A DNA stretch of 64,000 nt. Source: Gottfriedia sp049568075. Lineage in GTDB: Bacteria; Bacillota; Bacilli; Bacillales; Bacillaceae_G. The translations under genes and the position numbers were made by a program. How positions within the stretch are numbered: the first letter of the stretch is position 1; each line of letters begins with the position of its first letter. The notes beneath the pieces are model-generated. The model worked only from the letters and a program-made list of their open reading frames with translations, did not search any database and had not been told where the DNA came from. The stretch lies in NCBI GenBank assembly GCA_049568075.1, contig CP144911.1. One strand, written 5' to 3'. Of this stretch, positions 9,969-18,561 are shown one piece after another.

Positions 9969-10273
9969 TATTACCTGTGAACGATTGATCGTTTTGATAT
10001 TTACTTTGTTAGAAAATTGCCTAAATGAAGAATGAAAAGAGATAGGAGGCGACCATAAGCTGTCGCTTTTTTTGTGTAATCATTAATTCCATAAACAATA
10101 ATAGTATCTCTAATATGTGTTTAATAAACAGATGGCTTCAATAGAGAGTTATTCTGTTTTTAATAAATATTTACAGATCGCATAGCAAGGCCATCTCCAA
10201 CTACAAGTATCAAAATTGAAAAAGGTATTTTAGATTATTTAACGAACCCAATAATAAACTCTTTAAAGATTGG
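9969..10273. other. Intergenic stretch with terminator and a possible gene remnant
   Basis: After the terminator at 10048-10074 nothing obvious is coded. An open stretch of 38 codons ending in TAA at 10280 (IFTDRIARPSPTTS...) lacks a start codon and overlaps the next gene's start; it may be the tail of a decayed gene or chance. Confidence 0.3.
10048..10074 (+). terminator. Rho-independent terminator after the SRPBCC gene
   Basis: GCGAC (10049-10053) pairs with GTCGC (10062-10066), followed by seven T. Confidence 0.75.
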
Positions 10274-11089
10274 GTGGGATTAATAATAAAACAAAATGAA
10301 TTTTATAGTAGTGAACAAATTAAAAATAGTGTAATCGAGCAACTTCGGAACGCCGGTTGCGTTTTTGCAGAAGAAGAGGCTCAGCTTCTCATTTCTGAAG
10401 CTGATACTTTTGAAGAACTTTTAACAATGGTAAATCTTCGAGTAACTGGTTCACCAATAGAATACATTCTAGGTTGGGCGGAGTTTTATGGCAATAGGAT
10501 TGCAGTAGGCCCAGGGGTCTTCGTTCCTCGCCGTCGGACAGAGTTTCTTGCTCAAAAGGCGATTGACTTATCTGTACCTGGTGTCAAAGTTGTTGATCTT
10601 TGTTGTGGTTCTGGTGCAGTAGGTGTAGCGATTTACAATGCAGTAGGGTTGGTTTCGTTGTATGCGGTCGATATTAATCCTACTGCAGTCCAGTGTGCCA
10701 AGTGCAATATTTCTAAACTAGGTGGTCTTGTATATGAAGGTGATCTTTATAATCCATTACCACCTCAATTACATGGGAATGTTGATATTATAGTCGCAAA
10801 CGCACCATATGTTCCTACTGAGGCAATAAAGTCTCTCCCTCAAGAGGCACGTCTTTATGAGCCAAAAGTTGCACTTGATGGTGGTAAGGATGGAAATGAT
10901 ATTCATCGAAAAGTTGCAGAAAATGCGTCTTTTTGGTTAGCTTCGGGCGGGCATTTATTAATAGAGACGAGCAAAGTTCAAGCTCATCAAACAGTTGAAA
11001 TTTTTACTCAATGTGGACTAATAGCCGGGTTAGCACACGATAATGATTTGGACGCCACAGTCGTAATTGGTACAAAACCGCCATTATAG
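10274..11089 (+). CDS. Putative protein N5-glutamine methyltransferase, PrmC/HemK-related
   Basis: A 271-aa class I SAM-dependent methyltransferase related to PrmC, the enzyme that methylates the GGQ glutamine of release factors. An N-terminal helical part (about 1-75) precedes the SAM fold: motif I is VVDLCCGSGAVGVAIY, the acidic strand end is YAVDINPTA, and the catalytic tetrapeptide reads NAPY (ANAPYVPTEAIKSLP) in place of the usual NPPY. NAPY is typical of a PrmC-related subgroup that is distinct from true PrmC, so the substrate is uncertain. The start is GTG at 10274; the upstream ribosome binding site is poor (AAAGATTGG), so a start further in, though no better one is visible, cannot be excluded. 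A strong terminator follows. Confidence 0.8.
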   Translation: MGLIIKQNEFYSSEQIKNSVIEQLRNAGCVFAEEEAQLLISEADTFEELLTMVNLRVTGSPIEYILGWAEFYGNRIAVGPGVFVPRRRTEFLAQKAIDLSVPGVKVVDLCCGSGAVGVAIYNAVGLVSLYAVDINPTAVQCAKCNISKLGGLVYEGDLYNPLPPQLHGNVDIIVANAPYVPTEAIKSLPQEARLYEPKVALDGGKDGNDIHRKVAENASFWLASGGHLLIETSKVQAHQTVEIFTQCGLIAGLAHDNDLDATVVIGTKPPL

Positions 11090-11098
11090 AATTAATTA

Positions 11099-11145
11099 AA
11101 AACAACCAGTGTAGCCTCGTTATGGGTTACTCTGGTTGTTTTTAG
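11099..11145. terminator. Terminator shared by prmC-like gene and sspL
   Basis: AACAACCAG (11101-11109) and CTGGTTGTT (11132-11140) pair, with further GTA/TAC pairing inside, flanked by A-rich and T-rich runs. It lies between convergent genes and can act on both strands. Confidence 0.8.
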
Positions 11146-11154
11146 TAGCAAAGT

Positions 11155-11289
11155 TTATTTTTTGTTCGACTTTTTTGCTAAATTCTGTAGTTCACTTTGA
11201 GGCTCAGTTGAAAATTCAACGTCTTTTCCGTATCCTTGTGGATTAACACTTGGAGCCTTTTGTCCTCTTCCAGATGATTTTTTACTCAT
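11155..11289 (-). CDS. sspL: Small acid-soluble spore protein L (SspL-type)
   Basis: A 44-aa basic protein starting MSKKSSGRGQKAPSVNPQGYG and ending LAKKSNKK. The order of a KKxxGR start, a V(N/T)PQG box, a TEP/DPKTEL-like segment and an AKKSN end matches B. subtilis SspL as I remember it. Minor SASPs of this kind are made in the forespore and packed into the spore core. The ATG at 11289 follows a TTGGAGGTG site. It converges on the methyltransferase gene. This gene is direct evidence that the host makes endospores. Confidence 0.75.
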   Translation of the reverse strand: MSKKSSGRGQKAPSVNPQGYGKDVEFSTEPQSELQNLAKKSNKK

Positions 11290-11357
11290 GTGCTTCACCT
11301 CCAAAGTTAGTGTTTCCGAAGAGTGTAGATTTATGAGTAAAAGTAATCTAGTACATT

Positions 11358-12023
11358 CTATATAGAAAGATTTTTCTCTTTTTCAAAGTTAGAAGATGTA
11401 CTATGGTGTGATAGTACGCGGTCTAAAAATTTTTTTGTAAGTGGCATAAAGAAATTAAGTATTAACCCACCAAAACAAACGGTTAGCATCGTCCCAATGC
11501 CAATTGGTCCATTTGAAATGAAGGCAGCTATTAAGAAAATGAGATAAATGACTGTTTTCGAAAAAAAGATAGTTGTTCTTGTTAATTCCTGTAGGATTAA
11601 TGTTAATCGGTCCACTGGAATAGGTGCAAAGTTTGTGTGTAAATAGGTTGCAGTTCCGAGTCCTGAAATAACTAATCCGAAACTATAACATGCTGTTTTG
11701 CTATACCAAATTTCAGGTGTTACTAAATTGTGTAATAAATAAAGCCACATATCAATACCGATACCTGTAATAAAGGCAGTTACTAATCCTAAAAATTCTG
11801 GTCTTTGTCTTTTTAAAAAAGAATTTATACATATTAGAAGTAAAGCAATGATGATTTCCCAACTTCCGACAGTCAACCCCACATTTTTGGATAACCCTAC
11901 TAAAAGTGCATCAAAAGGTGAAGTTCCAAGGTTAGATTGTATGTTGATTGAAATACCTAAGGTTAATATTAAAATTCCTAATACGTAATAGACATGTTTC
12001 GCTTTAATTAATCGCTTTATCAT
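11358..12023 (-). CDS. YczE/YitT-like integral membrane protein
   Basis: A 221-aa membrane protein with about five hydrophobic segments. The N-terminal pattern LGILILTLGISINIQSNLGTSPFDALLVGLSKNVGLTVGSW (a conserved GTSPxDAL loop) and the later PIPVDRLTLILQEL and GPIGIGTMLTVCFGG motifs are those of the YczE family. In B. subtilis YczE is a membrane protein of unclear role that affects lipopeptide production. Its start overlaps the stop of the upstream acetyltransferase gene by 4 nt (ATGA type), so the two are co-transcribed. Confidence 0.8.
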   Translation of the reverse strand: MIKRLIKAKHVYYVLGILILTLGISINIQSNLGTSPFDALLVGLSKNVGLTVGSWEIIIALLLICINSFLKRQRPEFLGLVTAFITGIGIDMWLYLLHNLVTPEIWYSKTACYSFGLVISGLGTATYLHTNFAPIPVDRLTLILQELTRTTIFFSKTVIYLIFLIAAFISNGPIGIGTMLTVCFGGLILNFFMPLTKKFLDRVLSHHSTSSNFEKEKNLSI

Positions 12024-12460
12024 TTAGTTATTTCTTTTAGCATTAGAATATGAGGGATCCCGTCTTCTATAAAGACATCAGAGGAAGTGTGATAACCAAG
12101 TTTTTTATAAAAACCTTCTGCATGTGTTTGGCCATGCAATTTTACTTTCGAAGCTCCTTGTTCTTCCGCGATTTCTTCTAAAGCTTTAATAATGTTTTTG
12201 CCAAGACCAAATTTTCGGAAAGACTCAAGGATACAGATTCTTTCCAATTTACCTACTCCATCAACAAACCTAATTCTTCCTGTTCCGACTGGTTGTTCAT
12301 TGTAATGAACTAATATGTGTTGGCAATCTCCATTCAATTTGTCGTATTGATCAAATTCATCTTCTAGAGGTACACCTTGTTCTTTCACAAATATATCTTT
12401 CCTTATTGCAAATGCTATTTTTAGCTCTTCTTCATTCATTATTTTTTTTGTATTCATCAC
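12020..12460 (-). CDS. GNAT family N-acetyltransferase (YjcF/ElaA-like)
   Basis: A 146-aa GNAT acetyltransferase that should move an acetyl group from acetyl-CoA to an unknown amine. The acetyl-CoA binding motif A is seen as ICILESFRKFGLGKNIIKALEEIA, the N-terminal FAIRKDIFVKEQGVPLEDEFDQYD is characteristic of the ElaA/YjcF group, and GFYKKLGYHTSS is motif B. The GTG at 12460 is followed at once by ATG at 12457; either may be used, with AAAGGGA upstream. It heads a two-gene operon with the YczE-like gene and diverges from marR, whose operator-like repeats lie in between. Confidence 0.8.
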   Translation of the reverse strand: MMNTKKIMNEEELKIAFAIRKDIFVKEQGVPLEDEFDQYDKLNGDCQHILVHYNEQPVGTGRIRFVDGVGKLERICILESFRKFGLGKNIIKALEEIAEEQGASKVKLHGQTHAEGFYKKLGYHTSSDVFIEDGIPHILMLKEITK

Positions 12461-12492
12461 TTTTATCAGTCCCTTTTAATTAAATTTTTTTG

Positions 12493-12561
12493 TTTTATTG
12501 CAAATGCAACAAAAATAAGTTAAATTCAATATATATCATTTTTATTGCATTTACAACAAAA
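12493..12561. promoter_or_regulatory. Two operator-like repeats between GNAT gene and marR
   Basis: Two 22-bp direct copies lie at 12493-12514 and 12540-12561. Each reads TTTTATTGCA, three A/T bases, then (A/G)CAACAAAA. The cores TTGCAAATGCAA (12498-12509) and TTGCATTTACAA (12545-12556) are near-perfect inverted repeats, as expected of a dimeric MarR operator. The copies are 47 bp apart and cover the divergent promoter region. That the MarR encoded next to them binds here is inference. Confidence 0.7.
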
Positions 12562-12581
12562 TTAATACTAAGGAGTTATTT

Positions 12582-13034
12582 ATGAAGGAGATTCTTCGTG
12601 AAATTGGAATGATCGCAAGGGCTCTAGATTCGATCAGTAATATTGAATTTAAAGAGCATGACCTTACCAAAGGGCAGTATTTATATCTAGTGCGAATAGC
12701 TGAAAATCCAGGAATCATTCAAGAAAAATTAGCTGAGATGATAAAAGTAGATCGAACAACAGCAGCGCGTGCTATAAAAAAACTTGAAATGAATGGATTT
12801 ATTGAAAAGAAAGAGGATAAAGAGAACAAAAAAATAAAAAAACTCTTTGCAACAGAAAAAGGGGAAAATGTTTATCCATTTATAAAAAGAGAAAACGATT
12901 ATTCTAATATCGTTGCACTAGAGGGACTGTCCGAAATAGAAGTTGAAACCATTTTTACTCTACTTCAAAAGGTAAGAAAAAATGTAGAAAAAGACTGGGA
13001 ATTTGTAAAAAAGGGAAACAAGAGAAATTATTGA
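12582..13034 (+). CDS. MarR family transcriptional regulator
   Basis: A 150-aa winged-helix regulator. The MarR core is clear: TKGQYLYLVRIAENPGIIQEKLAEMIKVDRTTAARAIKKLEMNGFIEKKEDKENKKIKKLFATEKG, that is helices 2 to 4 followed by the beta wing. It probably represses its own operon, which continues with paiA 26 nt downstream and another GNAT gene, and perhaps the divergent GNAT-yczE pair. The ATG follows AAGGAG at good spacing. The ligand is unknown. Confidence 0.9.
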   Translation: MKEILREIGMIARALDSISNIEFKEHDLTKGQYLYLVRIAENPGIIQEKLAEMIKVDRTTAARAIKKLEMNGFIEKKEDKENKKIKKLFATEKGENVYPFIKRENDYSNIVALEGLSEIEVETIFTLLQKVRKNVEKDWEFVKKGNKRNY

Positions 13035-13060
13035 TTAGATAAGAGGAGAGATAGATTAAT

Positions 13061-13579
13061 ATGACGATCAATATAACAAAGTGTAGTTCTAAGGATTCAC
13101 ACACACTTCAACAAATCGGTTATGAAACGTTTAATGAGACATTTAAGGATCAAAATACGCTAGAAAATATGAATGCTTATTTAGAAAGAGCGTTTAATTT
13201 AAATCAAATAGAAGAAGAATTGTTAAATCAGTCTTCGCAATTCTTTTTCATTCATTTTAATCAAACCATTACTGGCTATTTGAAGGTCAATAGAGACGAT
13301 GCCCAATCCGAAGAAATGGGTTCAGAATCACTTGAAATCGAGAGGATTTATATAAAGAAGGAGTTTCAAAAACATGGGCTTGGTAAAATTCTGTTTAATA
13401 AAGCCATAGAAATTGCGGAGGAACTTAATAAAAAGAAAATCTGGCTAGGCGTATGGGAAAAAAACGAAAATGCGATCGCATTTTATAAAAAAATGGGATT
13501 TGTTCACAATGGGTCACACTCATTTTATATGGGTGATGAAGAACAAATAGACTTGATCATGACTAAAACACTTGGGTAA
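13061..13579 (+). CDS. paiA: Polyamine N-acetyltransferase PaiA
   Basis: A 172-aa GNAT protein that I recognise as PaiA, which in B. subtilis acetylates spermine and spermidine. Characteristic stretches are QIGYETFNETFKDQNTLENM, DDAQSEEMGSESLEIERIYI, FQKHGLGKILFNKAIEIAEE (acetyl-CoA loop), KKIWLGVWEKNENAIAFYKKMGF and HSFYMGDEEQIDLIM. In B. subtilis it sits with paiB; no paiB is seen here and instead it follows a MarR regulator and precedes another acetyltransferase. AGAGGAGAG precedes the ATG. Confidence 0.88.
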   Translation: MTINITKCSSKDSHTLQQIGYETFNETFKDQNTLENMNAYLERAFNLNQIEEELLNQSSQFFFIHFNQTITGYLKVNRDDAQSEEMGSESLEIERIYIKKEFQKHGLGKILFNKAIEIAEELNKKKIWLGVWEKNENAIAFYKKMGFVHNGSHSFYMGDEEQIDLIMTKTLG

Positions 13580-13644
13580 AATTGTCCACATTAAAATAAT
13601 CTCTCAACTACAGATTAGTGGTAAAGAACACAAAGGAGAGAACG

Positions 13645-14055
13645 ATGGAAACGACGATAAGACAAGTAAAAAAGGAAGATGTATGGAAAATAAGGCATAA
13701 AGTTATGTGGGCAGATCAGCCTTTTTATTATATCAAATTGAAAGATGATGCATTAGGGGTTCATTATGGCCTTTTTGAAGGATTTACTTTAATTTCAGTT
13801 ATTTCTATTTTTATAACGAACGGAGAATGTCAGTTCCGTAAATTTGCAACTCTTCAACAAGAACAAGGTAGAGGGTATGGGAGTAAGTTGTTAAATTATG
13901 TAATAAAGGAAGTTCAGAATAATAGCGTGAAGAAAATTTGGTGTAATGCTAGAAAGAATAAAGTGAGTTTTTATAAAAAATTTGGTTTGATAGTAACCAA
14001 TACCAGTTTTATAAAGGATGGGAAAGATTACGTCATTATGGAGAAATATTTGTAG
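13645..14055 (+). CDS. GNAT family N-acetyltransferase
   Basis: A 136-aa GNAT protein. METTIRQVKKEDVWKIRHKVMW is the N-terminal strand and helix, FATLQQEQGRGYGSKLLNYVIKEV the acetyl-CoA binding motif, and WCNARKNKVSFYKKFGLI motif B. The ATG at 13645 has AAAGGAGAG in front and is preferred to an upstream in-frame GTG at 13618 that has no site. It is the third gene of the marR-paiA operon and is closed by a terminator. The substrate is unknown. Confidence 0.82.
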   Translation: METTIRQVKKEDVWKIRHKVMWADQPFYYIKLKDDALGVHYGLFEGFTLISVISIFITNGECQFRKFATLQQEQGRGYGSKLLNYVIKEVQNNSVKKIWCNARKNKVSFYKKFGLIVTNTSFIKDGKDYVIMEKYL

Positions 14056-14098
14056 TAGATAAGTATAAAGGTTGACAATGATACTGATTACGGTTATC

Positions 14099-14131
14099 TA
14101 AAAAAGCTTGACTAGTTACCAAGCTTTTTTG
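14099..14131 (+). terminator. Terminator of the marR-paiA-GNAT operon
   Basis: AAAAAGCTTG pairs with CAAGCTTTTT around a short loop, ending in a T run. Confidence 0.85.
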
Positions 14132-14246
14132 GTATTTTTTTGGTTAATTTTAGGTGGAGAATGAAATGAGCGGTCAATTTGGATAGTTAATCTAAATTGG
14201 TAAAGAATAAAATTAACAATATTCAATAATAAAATGGAGTAAGCAC

Positions 14247-14549
14247 TTGAAAACTTTAATATTTTGTTCAATTATTTTTTTTCCTATTATTATGAATGGA
14301 TTAGCCAGATTTAATCGAATGTTTAACACAATCTTTAATTTGATCGCAATCATATCTTATGTAGTATTTGGTGGAATTTCAGCAATATCAATTTATGAAA
14401 TTATAAAACATGATGTTGTTTTTATGACCAATATCCATGCTGTATTTCTTAATATTTATTTTTTAATTGCTGGCTCTTACTTAGGTATATATGGCTTATA
14501 TCAACTGATTAATTTGATGATGAAACAGCTTAATCAAACTAATCAGTAA
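14247..14549 (+). CDS. Hypothetical small membrane protein
   Basis: A 100-aa protein with three hydrophobic segments: about 2-17 (LIFCSIIFFPIIMNGL), about 27-50 (IFNLIAIISYVVFGGISAISIYEI) and about 62-88 (IHAVFLNIYFLIAGSYLGIYGLYQL), then a short polar tail. It starts with TTG at 14247 after ATGGAG. I do not recognise the family. It stands alone between the GNAT operon and a convergent MMPL gene and is closed by a strong terminator, which supports it being a real gene. Confidence 0.6.
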   Translation: MKTLIFCSIIFFPIIMNGLARFNRMFNTIFNLIAIISYVVFGGISAISIYEIIKHDVVFMTNIHAVFLNIYFLIAGSYLGIYGLYQLINLMMKQLNQTNQ

Positions 14550-14559
14550 AGTACAAAAA

Positions 14560-14607
14560 CACCACAACGCATCATTTTCTCTAAAGCATGCATTGTGGTG
14601 CTTTTTT
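14560..14607. terminator. Bidirectional terminator between convergent genes
   Basis: CACCACAACGCAT pairs with (ATGCATTGTGGTG) around a loop, with A-rich and T-rich flanks; serves the small membrane gene on + and the MMPL gene on -. Confidence 0.85.
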
Positions 14608-14611
14608 ATCG

Positions 14612-16852
14612 TTATTTTTCTATTTGCATTTCTAGTTTTGAATCATACTCTTTTTTCGAAAGTTCACCTGGCCAATATGCAAATCTACCTAATACGGTAG
14701 TAATTGCTGGAACTAAAAGTGGACGAACTATGAATGTATCAATTAATACTCCAATACAAGTAACAATTCCAAATTGAACTAATACTTGAATAGGTAGTGT
14801 TGCTAATACTAGGAATGTACCGGCCAAGATTAATCCAGCAGATGAAATAACAGCCCCGGTTTTTGCGACGCCATTAGAAACTGCTTCGCGATGAGTTTGT
14901 TTCTTTTTATTTTTCCATATTTCCGAAACCATGAATATATTGTAATCTTCACCTAATGCTACTAAAAATACAAAGGAATATAATGGAATCGAACCTTGTA
15001 TCGCGCTAGCCCCAAATCCGTAGTGAAGAATTAGCCAGCCAGCACCTAATGCTGAAAGATAAGATAATATGACGGTTAGAATTAAGTAAATCATCGCTGT
15101 AAAGGAACGTAAATAAGTTAACAGTAATAATGCAATTAATCCAATCATTACCGGAATGATCACGGATTCATCCTGCTCAGTTATATTTTTTGTATCTAAA
15201 TTTGTTGCTGTTTCTCCACCAATCCAGTAATGCTTATTTACTTGTTGTATATCATATTCGTTCAATAGTTTCTTAATTTTCTTTTCTAGTTGAGGGATTC
15301 TCTCTAATCCTTTAATAGAATATGGATTATCGACTAAAGAAATTTCATATAATTGTAATTTTTTATTCTCTTTACCTGTAATAGGATCAGATACATCTTT
15401 TACGAATGAAAGTGATTCTAATTCTTTTTTTACAGGGATATTTTTATTTTCTGTATCGATTATTACTTTAACAGGTGCTAATAAACCTGATGAATAATGG
15501 TCAGATATTAAATCAAAACCTTCTCTTGAAGGCATATCTTTAGGAAATGATTGAAGTAAATCGTACGTGTATTGTACTCGAGGTACAAATAGAGCTAGCC
15601 CTCCTAAAAGCATGATCGAGACTAGAATAATTGTCCAAGGTTTTTGAGTAACTACTTTTCCTATTTTTTGATTAAATGTTACTTTGATTTTTGATTTCTT
15701 AATTGATTTGCCTTTTTTCTTAGCTCTTAATGCTTCCATTTCCTCTGTTCTTGGGATAAAAGGAAAAAATGAAACTCTACCAAAAATAGAAAGTAGGGCA
15801 GGTAGGATTGTAATTGCAGCAATACCCATAATAAGGACTGCCAAACTAAATGGTACTGCGAAACGATGGAAAGCACCATATTGAGCTAATAAGAGAGTAC
15901 CTAATCCAATAACGACTGTTAAAGCACTCATTGAGATGGCTCCACTAGATTCTCGGATTGCGAGTTGAAGTGCTTTATATTTGTTTTCTTCCAAAAGTAA
16001 ATATTCACGATATCTAGATATTAAAAATAAACAATAATCAGTTCCTGCACCAAATAATAAAACTGTCATAATCGAAACGGCTTGGGAATCTACCGTTATA
16101 ATACCTTTATCACCTAAAAAGCCTAATAATGGATTTACAATTCCATATGAGAAACCAACGACTATTAACGGGACAATTGCCATAATTGGTGAACGATATA
16201 GAAGGATTAAGAAAACTAATACAAGTGATACTGTTGACAATAAAAGTTTAACATCGGCTTGTGAAAATAAACTTACAGCGTCTGTTTGAATACCAACCGG
16301 GCCAGAAAAGCGGACTTTTAGACCTGATTCTGTTAATTTTCGTTTTACCGGGTCTTCACCAGAATTGTTTTTAATTAGCTTTTCTATTTTGTTGATGTTT
16401 TTTTGTAGTACTTTATCATCTGCTTTTTTATCAAAAAGAACGGCTGTAATGATTGTAGTACCATCCTCTGAAGAACTTCGTTTAATTGCCTGGATAGGCA
16501 TTAAATCATATGACGGAGATGTTAATTGATTTTTTAATGGATTATTTCTAAGTTCTTTATAAACAGTTTGAATGACTTTGTAATCGTCCTCATTTAGTCC
16601 GTCTTTACGGTTCCAAACAATTAATAAAGGATTTCCAGAATCAGTTGGAAATTCTTTTTTTATCAGCTGATCCGCTTTTTGAGACATGGATTGCTTAGGT
16701 AAGTTATCTGCAGTATTGTTTTCTACCTCGTTTACAGATGGAAAAGAAAATGATAATACAACCGTTAATAAAACCCACACCAACAATGTTATCCATCTTG
16801 TACGTTTACTACTTACAAATTTGCCCCAAGAATGAAAGGGGTGCTGTTTCAT
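14612..16852 (-). CDS. MMPL family RND transporter
   Basis: A 746-aa integral membrane exporter of the MMPL group (YdgH/YdfJ-like in Bacillus), driven by the proton gradient. The two-fold RND layout is visible: TM1 (about 20-37), a large external loop (about 40-200), five TMs, a cytosolic linker with KKKGKSIKKSKIK (about 370-385), then the second half with its own loop and TMs. Key stretches are FGAGTDYCLFLISRYRE in the first half and VALGEDYNIFMVSEIWK in the second (the G-x-D/E-D/Y motif of TM4/TM10 type). ATG at 16852 follows GAGGTG. The divergent tetR gene and an ACTGGTCAGT site upstream suggest drug- or lipid-induced expression. Confidence 0.9.
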   Translation of the reverse strand: MKQHPFHSWGKFVSSKRTRWITLLVWVLLTVVLSFSFPSVNEVENNTADNLPKQSMSQKADQLIKKEFPTDSGNPLLIVWNRKDGLNEDDYKVIQTVYKELRNNPLKNQLTSPSYDLMPIQAIKRSSSEDGTTIITAVLFDKKADDKVLQKNINKIEKLIKNNSGEDPVKRKLTESGLKVRFSGPVGIQTDAVSLFSQADVKLLLSTVSLVLVFLILLYRSPIMAIVPLIVVGFSYGIVNPLLGFLGDKGIITVDSQAVSIMTVLLFGAGTDYCLFLISRYREYLLLEENKYKALQLAIRESSGAISMSALTVVIGLGTLLLAQYGAFHRFAVPFSLAVLIMGIAAITILPALLSIFGRVSFFPFIPRTEEMEALRAKKKGKSIKKSKIKVTFNQKIGKVVTQKPWTIILVSIMLLGGLALFVPRVQYTYDLLQSFPKDMPSREGFDLISDHYSSGLLAPVKVIIDTENKNIPVKKELESLSFVKDVSDPITGKENKKLQLYEISLVDNPYSIKGLERIPQLEKKIKKLLNEYDIQQVNKHYWIGGETATNLDTKNITEQDESVIIPVMIGLIALLLLTYLRSFTAMIYLILTVILSYLSALGAGWLILHYGFGASAIQGSIPLYSFVFLVALGEDYNIFMVSEIWKNKKKQTHREAVSNGVAKTGAVISSAGLILAGTFLVLATLPIQVLVQFGIVTCIGVLIDTFIVRPLLVPAITTVLGRFAYWPGELSKKEYDSKLEMQIEK

Positions 16853-16895
16853 ATGGAATTCACCTCACGTAAAATTTATTAACTTAATTATATAT

Positions 16896-16905
16896 ACTGG
16901 TCAGT
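16896..16905. promoter_or_regulatory. Probable TetR-type operator
   Basis: ACTGGTCAGT has ACTG/CAGT inverted arms and lies midway between the divergent MMPL and tetR genes, flanked by TATATA and TTAATTA. The ACTGnnCAGT style is common for small TetR regulators of exporters in Bacillus. Binding is inferred. Confidence 0.6.
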
Positions 16906-16970
16906 TAATTAATCAAGAACTTTTGTTATGCTATAATGAAGGGGAAATAAAAGGTTAGGAGAGAAGCACA

Positions 16971-17594
16971 TTGGAACAAATTAAACGTCCTCTTGGAAGA
17001 CCACCACAGGACTCAAAAAAAAAGCCTACAAAAACAACAATCGTTGAAAATGCAATCCAATTGTTTCTTCAAAACGGATATCAATTAGTTTCAATGGATG
17101 ACGTAGCTAAGAAGTGTGGTGTAACCAAAGCAACGGTTTATTATTATTATCCAACAAAAGCAGATCTCTTTACGGATGCAATGGTTCAAATGATGCTTCG
17201 AATAAGTGATCGAATTGCTGAGATTTTATCTACAGATAAATCGTTAAAAGAAAATCTCAACGAAATGGTAAAAGTCCATTTAAGAGCAACTTTTGAAATT
17301 GATTTAAAAGCTTTTACGAAAGAAGCGAAAGTCTCTTTATCAGATGAGCAATTACAACAGATGAATAAAGCGGAAGAAATGATGTATAATGTGATCGAAA
17401 AAGCAATGGCAACGGCAATAGAGAATGGAGAAATACCTAAAGGTAATCCAACATTCTATACCCAATTGTTCTTAGCAATTTTATCGGTTGGAAATTATAA
17501 GGATACAGATCAAAATTCAATTTTCTCTACAATAGATGAAATGGCTGAACAGATTATAGACTTCTTTTGGAATGGAATAATGGGCAATAAATAA
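16971..17594 (+). CDS. TetR family transcriptional regulator
   Basis: A 207-aa one-domain repressor. The N-terminal HTH is clear: IVENAIQLFLQNGYQLVSMDDVAKKCGVTKATVYYYYPTKADLF (about 25-70). The C-terminal ligand domain is helical and not diagnostic. Translation starts at TTG 16971 after TTAGGAGAG. It is divergent from the MMPL exporter, with one operator-like site between, so it most likely represses both genes until an exporter substrate binds. Confidence 0.92.
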   Translation: MEQIKRPLGRPPQDSKKKPTKTTIVENAIQLFLQNGYQLVSMDDVAKKCGVTKATVYYYYPTKADLFTDAMVQMMLRISDRIAEILSTDKSLKENLNEMVKVHLRATFEIDLKAFTKEAKVSLSDEQLQQMNKAEEMMYNVIEKAMATAIENGEIPKGNPTFYTQLFLAILSVGNYKDTDQNSIFSTIDEMAEQIIDFFWNGIMGNK

Positions 17595-17629
17595 AAGAAG
17601 ATTTACTTTTTGAGTAGATCTTCTTTTTT
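17593..17629 (+). terminator. Terminator of tetR
   Basis: AAGAAGATTTACT pairs with AGTAGATCTTCTT, then a T run. Confidence 0.85.
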
Positions 17630-17663
17630 GCGTGTGAATAAAAATTAAAACATCAGAAAAGGC

Positions 17664-17740
17664 TCATGAGTAAGTAAACAAGTAAGAAGTTGAAAAGAGC
17701 AAACTCATAACAGTTTCATGAGTAAATGAATTAGTAAGAA
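17664..17740 (+). repeat. Two 25-bp direct repeats in an intergenic region
   Basis: TCATGAGTAA...AGTAAGAA occurs at 17664-17688 and again at 17716-17740, differing at four of 25 positions, 52 bp apart. The rest of the 17630-18006 gap shows no gene. Function unknown. Confidence 0.6.
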
Positions 17741-18006
17741 AAATGTTGGTTTATTTTAACAGTAATCTTTTAATGTTTTGAAAGAAAAGCAGGAATTTAA
17801 ATGAACAAGTTGAATTAAGTACTAAACTGGTAAATTATACAAAAAAAATCACACTGTGTACTCATCAATTTACCTATATTATTATAGTAATTTTCTACTA
17901 GGCTTTCACTTTGATTCCTTAACAAAAAGTTTAAAAGCAAGGCTTAGGATGAAACAAATAAATACCTAAATCTGCTGTCCAAAATTTAAACTTTGAGGTG
18001 TCTACA

Positions 18007-18546
18007 TTGAAAGATATTTTACTTATTTTATTATTGCAATTGATTTATGTACCTATTTTAACATTAAGAACTATTTTTTTAGTTAAAGGGCTGAGTATGG
18101 CTGCTGCGTTTTTCGGCTTTGTGGAAGCAATTATTTACGTATTTGGATTATCGCTTGTTTTTTCCGGAGACCAAAGTACTGTATCAATGGTTGTTTATGC
18201 GGTCGGATTTGGGATAGGCATTCTAATTGGCAGTTACGTAGAAAACCGCTTAGCAATCGGTTACACGGCATTAGTAGTTAATTTAACGAACAAAAATAAA
18301 TTACTTATTAACCGACTTCGTGAGGAAGGATTCGGCGTAACAGTATTTCAAGGAGAAGGAAGAGATAGCGAGCGTTATCATTTGGATATATTAACAAAAC
18401 GTAATAGAGAACCTGAACTAATGGGTCTTATTGAGCAGTATGAACCAAGTGCCTTTATTATTTCATATGAAGCGAGAAGGTTTAAAGGTGGATTTTTATT
18501 AAACGCAATGAAAAAAGCAAAACATAAGAAACCGAACGTATTATAG
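18007..18546 (+). CDS. UPF0316 (YebE-like) membrane protein
   Basis: A protein of about 179 aa with three N-terminal TM segments (about 1-20, 30-55, 60-80) and a soluble C-terminal half of the DUF2179 type (about 95-160: INRLREEGFGVTVFQGEGRDSERYHLDILTKRNREPELMGLIEQYEPSAFIISYEARRF pattern). The opening LLQLIYVPILTLRTIFLVKG is typical of the UPF0316 family, whose role is unknown. A GTG at 17998 is in frame, but GAGGTG at 17995-18000 serves as ribosome binding site for TTG at 18007, so I prefer the latter. It is a single gene with its own terminator. Confidence 0.82.
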   Translation: MKDILLILLLQLIYVPILTLRTIFLVKGLSMAAAFFGFVEAIIYVFGLSLVFSGDQSTVSMVVYAVGFGIGILIGSYVENRLAIGYTALVVNLTNKNKLLINRLREEGFGVTVFQGEGRDSERYHLDILTKRNREPELMGLIEQYEPSAFIISYEARRFKGGFLLNAMKKAKHKKPNVL

Positions 18547-18561
18547 ACACTATAAAATAAG

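Noticed and set aside
10168..10281. Separate small gene before the PrmC-like gene
   Set aside because: The open stretch has no start codon and overlaps the next gene; treated as a possible remnant only.
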